From: Lachnospiraceae bacterium
GTDB lineage: Bacteria > Bacillota > Clostridia > Lachnospirales > Lachnospiraceae
Assembly (NCBI GenBank): GCA_017958585.1
Contig: JAGDCK010000155.1
Span: 1-10,212, forward strand
Direction: 5' to 3'
DNA length: 10,212 bases
Shown: in pieces, positions 1 through 4,884 of the stretch
Position numbering within the stretch: the first letter of the stretch is position 1
Layout: the number at the start of each line of letters is the position of its first letter
Program-made: the position numbers and the translations under genes
Notes under the pieces: generated by a model
Database searches by the model: none
What the model saw: the letters and a program-made list of their open reading frames with translations, nothing else
Told to the model about the DNA's origin: nothing

Positions 1-2
1 CC

Positions 3-1343
3 GGTCTTGCTGCCACACTTGCACTTCTTTTATATGTTGCACTTGTAGTGCTCCTTATCAATGGATTTGATATGACACTGACCCTTTCCGGAATAGCAGG
101 TATCATCCTTTCAATCGGTATGGCGGTTGATGCAAACGTTATCATCTTTGCCCGTATCCGTGAGGAACTTGCAACAGGAAAGACTGTTAAATCAGCAATT
201 AAGATCGGTTATGACAAGGCTTTGTCAGCCATCATCGACGGTAACGTGACAACTCTTATCGCTTCCGCAGTGCTTCTTTTGTTGGCACCAGGTACAGTTA
301 AGGGATTTGCTCAGACATTGGCACTTGGTATCGTGCTCTCAATGTTCACAGCTCTCGTTGTCACAAAATATATCATGTATGCTCTCCACGCTCTGGGTCT
401 TAAGAATGAGAAACTCTACGGCGTTGCAAAAGAGAGAAATACTATCAAGTTTATCGAGAAAAAGAATCTCTTCATGATCATTTCCGCAGTTCTTATACTT
501 GCAGGATTTGTGACCATGGGAGTGTTCAAGGTTACAACAGGAGATACCCTCAACTACTCACTTGAGTTCAAGGGCGTTACTCAGACATCCGTTACATTTG
601 ACGAGGCCATGAGCCTTGAGGAGATCAACGACAAGGTTGTTCCTTACATCGAGGATATCGCAGGAAACGTACAGATTCAGACAGTACAGGATTCCAGCGA
701 GGTTATCTTCAAGACAGCATCTCTTGACGCTGAGACAAGACAGGAACTTGATGATATGTTCGTTACAAACTTTGGCGTGGACAGATCACTCATCCAGTCC
801 GAGACCATCAGCTCCACCATCTCCAACGAGATGAAGTCAGACACCATCGTTTCAGTGGTTGTTGCGGTTATCTGTATGCTTATTTACATCAGAATCAGAT
901 TTAAGGACCTGCGCTTCGGTATCAGCTCCATCATCTGCCTTGTTCATGATGTACTTGTGGTTCTGGCATTCTATGCGGCTGCAAGAGTATCAGTAAGCAA
1001 CACCTTTATCGCATGTATGCTTACCATCGTTGGTTACTCCATCAACGCTACCATCGTTATCTTCGATCGTATCCGTGAGAATATGAACGTGATGACAAGA
1101 AAAGATGAGCTTACAGATGTGATCAACAAGTCTGTGACCCAGACCCTTTCAAGATCCATCTTTACATCACTCACCACATTCATCATGGTTGCATTCCTCT
1201 ATGGATTCGGAGTGACAAGTATCAAGGATTTTGCTCTTCCTCTCATGGTAGGTATCGTATGCGGTGTTTATTCATCCGTATGTCTTGCAAGTGCGATCTG
1301 GTTCTCACTTCGTAAGGCCTTCCCTCCAAAGGATGAGAAATAG
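3..1343 (+). CDS. secDF: Protein translocase subunit SecDF (fused SecD-SecF), 3' part only
   Basis: Membrane protein that works with SecYEG and uses the proton gradient to help pull exported proteins across the membrane. The reading frame is open from base 3, so the N-terminal part (SecD TM1 and periplasmic domain) lies outside; 446 residues are visible. The SecD half shows the motif GMAVDANV (Asp codon 129-131) followed by IIFARIREE. A hydrophobic segment near 468-525 starts the SecF half, which ends in a multi-TM block with GYSIN and IVIFDRIREN. Both halves share one frame, so this is a fusion, as in Bacillus SecDF. Two oddities: the conserved Asp of SecF GYSIND is Ala (codon 1047-1049), and the usual FxGGT of the SecF first domain reads FKGVT (567-581). 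Arg codons are CGT, CGC or AGA and never AGG, unlike recJ, which suggests stronger expression rather than transfer. A terminator follows the stop. Confidence 0.96.
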   Translation, partial: GLAATLALLLYVALVVLLINGFDMTLTLSGIAGIILSIGMAVDANVIIFARIREELATGKTVKSAIKIGYDKALSAIIDGNVTTLIASAVLLLLAPGTVKGFAQTLALGIVLSMFTALVVTKYIMYALHALGLKNEKLYGVAKERNTIKFIEKKNLFMIISAVLILAGFVTMGVFKVTTGDTLNYSLEFKGVTQTSVTFDEAMSLEEINDKVVPYIEDIAGNVQIQTVQDSSEVIFKTASLDAETRQELDDMFVTNFGVDRSLIQSETISSTISNEMKSDTIVSVVVAVICMLIYIRIRFKDLRFGISSIICLVHDVLVVLAFYAAARVSVSNTFIACMLTIVGYSINATIVIFDRIRENMNVMTRKDELTDVINKSVTQTLSRSIFTSLTTFIMVAFLYGFGVTSIKDFALPLMVGIVCGVYSSVCLASAIWFSLRKAFPPKDEK

Positions 1344-1382
1344 TTTAAATCCTTTGCGGGAATATTTCTAAATTAAAACAAT

Positions 1383-1429
1383 AAAAGCACCGGATCGCTG
1401 TTTATAAAAAAGTGGACCGGTGCTTTTTT
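1383..1429 (+). terminator. Intrinsic terminator after secDF
   Basis: The left arm AAAAGCACCGG (1383-1393) pairs perfectly with CCGGTGCTTTT (1417-1427), and the right arm runs into a six-T tract (1424-1429). The loop is long (23 bases) and AT-rich. It sits 39 bases after the secDF stop and only 14 bases before the recJ start. The A-rich left flank means it could also act weakly on the other strand, but no minus-strand gene needs it. Confidence 0.85.
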
Positions 1430-1443
1430 GACAGAGGCAGGAA

Positions 1444-3213
1444 ATGGTAAGAGAAAAATGGGTCGTATCTGCCAAAAAGGCGGATTTTAACGAATGGGCA
1501 AATAAATTCGGCATAAGCCCCGTGCTTGCGAGGATAATCAGAAACAGGGATTTCACCACAAGCGAGGAGCTTAAGGCTTATCTTGGATGGAATCTGAAGG
1601 ATCTTCATTCCCCTCATCTGTTAAAGGACATGGATAAGGCTGCGGATATTTTGCTGGATTCCATAAAAACACGGGAAAAGATCAGGATAATCGGCGACTA
1701 TGATGTGGACGGAATTTGCTCCACATATATATTCACAAAGGGACTCAGCATTCTGGGAGCAGACTGCGACTATGTGATCCCCCACAGGATTCATGACGGC
1801 TACGGATTAAATGACTCCCTTATAAACGATGCAAAAAACGATGGGGTGGGCCTCATCGCCACATGCGATAACGGCATTGCCGCATCCCGCCAGATAGAGC
1901 TTGCAAACAACCTCGGTATAAAGGTTGTGGTGACAGACCACCATGAGGTCCCCTACGAGGAGGAAAACGGCAAAAAAAGAGAGCTTCTGCCTCCGGCCCT
2001 TGCGGTGGTTGATCCAAAGCAGGAACAGTGTGAATACCCCTTTAAGGGTATATGCGGAGGGGTGGTTGTCTTTAAGCTTATGCAGGTCTTATGTGAAAAG
2101 ACAAAGAGCGAAGCCTTAGAGAGCGCCCTGACAGAATTTTTGGAGTTTGCGGCTCTTTCCACGGTATGTGATGTGATGGAGCTTAAGGATGAAAACAGGA
2201 TAATCGTAAAAGAAGGCTTAAAGCGCATGAAGCACAGTGAAAACGAGGGCTTGAAAGCTTTGTTTTCCGTAAACAACCTGGATACTGAAAACCTTTCCGC
2301 ATATCATCTGGGATTTGTGATAGGCCCCTGCTTAAATGCCACGGGAAGGCTTGACAGCGCAGACAGAAGCATGGAGCTTCTTATGAGTTATACAAAAGTT
2401 GATGCTCTGTCAAACGCGGGAGAGTTAAAATCCTTAAATGACAGCAGGAAAAATCTGACATCCATGGGCACAGAAAAGGCAGTCAGATTTGTGGAGGAAA
2501 ACAGTCTTCAAAATGACGATGTGCTGGTGATATATCTGCCGGATGTCCATGAGTCCCTTGCGGGCATCATAGCAGGCCGCATAAAGGAAATGTATAATAA
2601 GCCCACATTTGTATTAACAAAAGGGGAAGAGTGCGTAAAGGGAAGCGGCAGAAGCATTGAAACCTATGATATGTACGAAGCCTTAAACGGCGTGAAAGAA
2701 CTCTTTATTAAGTTTGGCGGTCACAAGATGGCTGCGGGACTTTCCCTTTCAGAGGAAAATGTGGAAGTTTTAAGGCAGAGGTTAAATGAAAAGAGCGGGC
2801 TTACGGAGGAGGATTTTTGCAAAAAAATACTGATAGATGTTCCTATGCCTTTATGCTACGGAAGTTTGGATCTTGCAAAGCAGCTTAACCTTTTGGAACC
2901 CTTTGGCACCGGAAATCCAAAACCTCTCTTCGCGGAAAAAGATGTGCGTTTTGTGGCCAGCAAGAGGATAGGTAAGGAAGGAAAGTATGCCAGATTCACT
3001 GTTGTAAATTCTGCAGGCGGGAAAGATACATTGATGTATTTTGGCGACGTGGATAAATTTGGAGAATATGTGGACTCAAAATACGGAAATAATACATTTG
3101 AAAAGCTTTTGAAAAGCGAAGGGGAGATAATTCTCTCAATTGTTTATCAAATTTCCACAAATTCTTTCCGTGGAAAAGAGGAAAAACAGTTTATATTGAC
3201 AAATTTTTCGTAA
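1444..3213 (+). CDS. recJ: Single-stranded-DNA-specific 5'-3' exonuclease RecJ
   Basis: Cytoplasmic nuclease that degrades single-stranded DNA from the 5' end in recombination and mismatch or base excision repair. At 589 residues it is close to E. coli RecJ (577) and shorter than the Bacillus form, so it probably lacks the extra C-terminal domain. DHH-domain motifs in order: DYDVDG (85-90), CDNG (141-144), TDHHEVP (164-170) and CD (242-243), the usual metal ligands. A GPCLNATGRL motif (294-303) carries Cys where many RecJ proteins have Arg. The DHHA1 domain shows HESLAGIIAGRI (369-380), GSGRS (400-404) and FGGHKMAAG (424-432). An OB-fold part with EPFGTGNPKP (485-494) follows. The ATG has GAGG (1434-1437) six bases upstream, and the N-terminus fits the family. 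With a terminator just upstream, its own promoter is not obvious; it may depend on read-through. Confidence 0.96.
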   Translation: MVREKWVVSAKKADFNEWANKFGISPVLARIIRNRDFTTSEELKAYLGWNLKDLHSPHLLKDMDKAADILLDSIKTREKIRIIGDYDVDGICSTYIFTKGLSILGADCDYVIPHRIHDGYGLNDSLINDAKNDGVGLIATCDNGIAASRQIELANNLGIKVVVTDHHEVPYEEENGKKRELLPPALAVVDPKQEQCEYPFKGICGGVVVFKLMQVLCEKTKSEALESALTEFLEFAALSTVCDVMELKDENRIIVKEGLKRMKHSENEGLKALFSVNNLDTENLSAYHLGFVIGPCLNATGRLDSADRSMELLMSYTKVDALSNAGELKSLNDSRKNLTSMGTEKAVRFVEENSLQNDDVLVIYLPDVHESLAGIIAGRIKEMYNKPTFVLTKGEECVKGSGRSIETYDMYEALNGVKELFIKFGGHKMAAGLSLSEENVEVLRQRLNEKSGLTEEDFCKKILIDVPMPLCYGSLDLAKQLNLLEPFGTGNPKPLFAEKDVRFVASKRIGKEGKYARFTVVNSAGGKDTLMYFGDVDKFGEYVDSKYGNNTFEKLLKSEGEIILSIVYQISTNSFRGKEEKQFILTNFS

Positions 3214-3226
3214 AATAAAAAAAAAT

Positions 3227-3248
3227 CAATTTGTTCACAATTTGTTCA
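3227..3248. repeat. Perfect tandem 11-bp direct repeat (possible operator)
   Basis: CAATTTGTTCA occurs twice head to tail (3227-3237 and 3238-3248), followed by CA. The period equals about one helical turn, so both copies face the same side of the DNA. Seen another way it is TTCACA-N5-TTCACA, the spacing used by OmpR/PhoB-family response regulators such as Gram-positive PhoP. It starts 14 bases after the recJ stop and lies just upstream of a possible promoter, where an activator or repressor would sit. The repeat is certain; the function is inferred. Confidence 0.6.
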
Positions 3249-3268
3249 CATTTATTTGCTAATATACT
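3242..3268 (+). promoter_or_regulatory. Possible promoter upstream of the recJ-murE hairpin region
   Basis: TATACT (3263-3268) matches five of six bases of the -10 consensus. The overlapping TAATAT (3260-3265) is preceded by TG-N (3257-3259), an extended -10 arrangement. The only -35-like sequence is TTGTTC (3242-3247), 15 bases upstream of TATACT and inside the tandem repeat, so it is weak and would probably need an activator. Transcription would start near 3272-3276. Confidence 0.35.
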
Positions 3269-3273
3269 TCTTG

Positions 3274-3294
3274 GATAGTTGTTAACTCACTATC
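3274..3294. repeat. Small inverted repeat followed by a C7 run
   Basis: GATAGT (3274-3279) and ACTATC (3289-3294) are perfect inverted copies around a nine-base loop that itself contains the palindrome GTTAAC (3281-3286). Seven C follow at 3296-3302. If transcription starts near 3275, this would be a hairpin at the very 5' end of the RNA; otherwise it may be a protein binding site. Confidence 0.35.
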
Positions 3295-3355
3295 TCCCCC
3301 CCTCATAAGAAAATCGTAAAGGAGCTCCGATTCGCGTCGGAGCTTCTTTACGTTT
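3275..3355 (+). ncRNA. Candidate small RNA: 5' hairpin, C-rich single strand, terminator-like hairpin
   Basis: This is a hypothesis from layout only. A transcript starting after the possible -10 at 3263-3268 would be about 80 bases long. It would hold a short 5' hairpin (3274-3294), an unpaired stretch with seven C flanked by U and C (3295-3304), and the 16-bp hairpin ending near 3352. Unpaired C-rich tracts between hairpins are typical of Firmicute regulatory RNAs such as RsaE/RoxS and FsrA, which pair with ribosome binding sites. The same bases could instead be the recJ 3' end or a long murE leader. I recognise no known RNA family. Confidence 0.2.
3315..3352 (+). terminator. Strong hairpin, probable intrinsic terminator after recJ
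   Basis: A 16-base left arm (3315-3330, containing GGAGCTCCGA) pairs with 3337-3352 (TCGGAGCTTCTTTACG) with a single G-U pair and a six-base loop TTCGCG. The U tract is imperfect (TTCTTTACGTTT, starting inside the right arm), so termination strength is uncertain. It lies about 100 bases after the recJ stop and upstream of the best murE promoter. It would separate recJ from the murE operon, or act as an attenuator if transcription starts further upstream. Confidence 0.6.
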
Positions 3356-3375
3356 ACGGAAAAATAGAGTAAAAT
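3347..3375 (+). promoter_or_regulatory. Probable promoter of the murE operon
   Basis: TTTACG (3347-3352, four of six bases of the -35 consensus) lies exactly 17 bases upstream of TAAAAT (3370-3375, five of six bases of the -10). Transcription would start near 3382, about 26 bases before the murE ATG. The -35 lies within the right arm of the preceding hairpin, so terminator and promoter overlap. Confidence 0.5.
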
Positions 3376-3378
3376 ATT

Positions 3379-3397
3379 TCTCAAAGTATGTTTGAGA
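3379..3397 (+). promoter_or_regulatory. Inverted repeat covering the start of the murE ribosome binding site
   Basis: TCTCAAA (3379-3385) and TTTGAGA (3391-3397) form a perfect 7-bp inverted repeat with a five-base loop. The right arm contains the first four bases of the GAGAGG ribosome binding site (3394-3399), which stands eight bases before the ATG at 3408. In an RNA coming from further upstream the hairpin would partly hide this site. In an RNA started near 3382 the left arm would be cut. As DNA it could be an operator just after the -10. Confidence 0.4.
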
Positions 3398-3407
3398 GGT
3401 GTTAGAG

Positions 3408-4880
3408 ATGATTCTTAGCGAATTGCTTAAAGATATTGATCACGAGTGCATTAAGGGCGACTGTGACAGAGAAGTGACAGCGGTGGTTTACGATTCCAGA
3501 AAAGTAAACGACGGTTGTCTTTTTATTTGTATAGAAGGAACGGCAAGGGACGGACATGATTTTGCGGCTGAAGTGGTTAAAGCCGGCGCAAAGACCCTGG
3601 TGGTCTCAAAGGATGTTCCTGAGGTTATGGATGAGGATATCACTGTTATAAAGGTTAGTGACACCAGATATGCCATGGCTCTTATTTCTGCGGCCTGGTT
3701 TTCACATCCCGCAGAGCACATAAAGACCATAGGTATCACCGGAACGAAGGGTAAGACCACCACCACATACCAGGTAAAATCCATTCTGGAGAATGCCGGA
3801 TACAAGGTAGGTCTGATCGGTACCATTGAGATAATAATAGGAGAAAAACATATCCATGCCGTAAATACCACCCCTGAGTCATATGTCCTTCAGGAGTATT
3901 TAAGAGAGATGGTGGATGCGGGACTTGACTGCGTGGTCATGGAGGTTTCAAGCCAGGCTCTTAAGATGCACAGAAGCGCGGGAATTTTGTTTGATTTCGG
4001 AATTTTTACAAATCTGTCAGAAGACCATATCGCTCCCGGAGAACATCCGGATTTTGCGGATTACCTTGAGTGCAAGAGCAGGCTGTTTTCACAGTGTAAG
4101 GTGGGCATCGTAAACGGCGACGATCCTTATGCAAATGATATATTAAAGGGACATACCTGCAGCGTTGAGACCTACGGCTTTGGCAGGGACAACATGCTTA
4201 GAGCAGAGGATGTGGAGCTCTTCAGAAGAGGGGATGTACTGGGAGTAAGCTTTAATGTGAAGGGCCTTATGGATTTTCCCTGTGAGGTGCCTTTGCCCGG
4301 AAGATTTTCAGTCTACAATGCTCTTACCAGCATAGCGATCTGCCGTCACTTTAATGTGGCTGTGGAAAATATCGAAAATGCCCTTAAAAATATCCATGTG
4401 AAGGGACGTATCGAGCCTGTAAAGGTTTCTGATGATTTCACACTGCTTATAGATTATGCTCACAATGCAATGAGCCTTGAAAGCCTTTTGTCCACCTTAA
4501 AAGAGTATGAGCCAAAGAGGCTTGTATGCCTGTTTGGCTGCGGCGGAAACAGGGCAAAATCCCGCAGATACGAGATGGGTGAAGTTAGCGGGAAACTGGC
4601 AGACCTTACCATTATCACCACGGATAACCCCCGTTTTGAGGAGCCTGAGGACATCATAAAGGATATCATTACGGGAATAGACAAGACAGGCGGAAAATAC
4701 GTCTCCATCACAGACCGCAAGGAAGCCATTCGCTATGCCATAGAAAAAGGTCAGAAAGGCGATATCGTTGTGCTTGCGGGCAAGGGTCATGAGGATTATC
4801 AGGAGATCAAGGGCGTGAAATATCCCATGGATGAAAGGGATTTCATCGCTCAGGTTCTCTCGGAGAGGACGGAAAAATAA
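3408..4880 (+). CDS. murE: UDP-N-acetylmuramoyl-L-alanyl-D-glutamate:meso-2,6-diaminopimelate ligase MurE
   Basis: Cytoplasmic Mur ligase that uses ATP to add the third amino acid to the peptidoglycan precursor. Length is 490 residues, normal for the family. The N-terminal UDP-binding domain has VYDSR (27-31). The central domain has the ATP loop GITGTKGKTTT (109-119), TTPES (154-158), EVSSQAL (179-185) and ECKSRLF (221-227), whose Lys223 fits the carbamylated lysine. The C-terminal domain has DYAHN (349-353), FGCGGNR (376-382), DNPR (406-409) and GKGHEDYQ (458-465). DNPR is the signature for meso-diaminopimelate rather than lysine. The loop after GCGG is unusual, reading NRAKSRR instead of the common DRDxxKR. 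ATG 3408 is chosen because GAGAGG lies eight bases upstream; an in-frame GTG at 3399 overlaps that site and adds only three residues. It is the first gene of the operon. Confidence 0.95.
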   Translation: MILSELLKDIDHECIKGDCDREVTAVVYDSRKVNDGCLFICIEGTARDGHDFAAEVVKAGAKTLVVSKDVPEVMDEDITVIKVSDTRYAMALISAAWFSHPAEHIKTIGITGTKGKTTTTYQVKSILENAGYKVGLIGTIEIIIGEKHIHAVNTTPESYVLQEYLREMVDAGLDCVVMEVSSQALKMHRSAGILFDFGIFTNLSEDHIAPGEHPDFADYLECKSRLFSQCKVGIVNGDDPYANDILKGHTCSVETYGFGRDNMLRAEDVELFRRGDVLGVSFNVKGLMDFPCEVPLPGRFSVYNALTSIAICRHFNVAVENIENALKNIHVKGRIEPVKVSDDFTLLIDYAHNAMSLESLLSTLKEYEPKRLVCLFGCGGNRAKSRRYEMGEVSGKLADLTIITTDNPRFEEPEDIIKDIITGIDKTGGKYVSITDRKEAIRYAIEKGQKGDIVVLAGKGHEDYQEIKGVKYPMDERDFIAQVLSERTEK

Positions 4881-4884
4881 ATTG
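4864..4884 (+). promoter_or_regulatory. Ribosome binding site and TTG start of priA
   Basis: AGAGG (4864-4868) and GGA (4871-4873) lie inside the end of murE, ahead of a TTG at 4882-4884. GGA is eight bases from the TTG. The murE stop (4878-4880) is one base before the start, so translation is probably coupled. No ATG near here gives a better PriA N-terminus. Confidence 0.7.

Noticed and set aside
3..1343. Different codon use of secDF as a sign of horizontal transfer
   Set aside because: The bias (no AGG, many C-ending codons) fits strong expression of a core gene, and the neighbourhood is all core genes.
3196..3216. Perfect TTGACA at the end of recJ as a promoter -35
   Set aside because: At 17 bases downstream there is only poly-A (3219-3224); TAAAAT at 3211-3216 is only nine bases away, too close.
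3231..3250. Two TTGTTCACA words as DnaA boxes (compare TTATCCACA)
   Set aside because: Each differs from the strict consensus at two places, there are only two, and no dnaA, dnaN or origin-type AT-rich unwinding region is nearby. They are better explained as a tandem operator.
3231..3285. Rex-type sites (TTGTTAA half-sites)
   Set aside because: Rex needs an inverted pair with a short gap; here the related words are direct repeats, or a lone half-site at 3279-3285.
3399..3407. GTG start for murE
   Set aside because: It overlaps the ribosome binding site GAGAGG, which is correctly spaced for the ATG at 3408.
4831..4881. Upstream ATG for priA
   Set aside because: It would overlap murE by 50 bases and add 17 basic residues not found in the family; the TTG at 4882 has a good ribosome binding site and gives the expected N-terminus.
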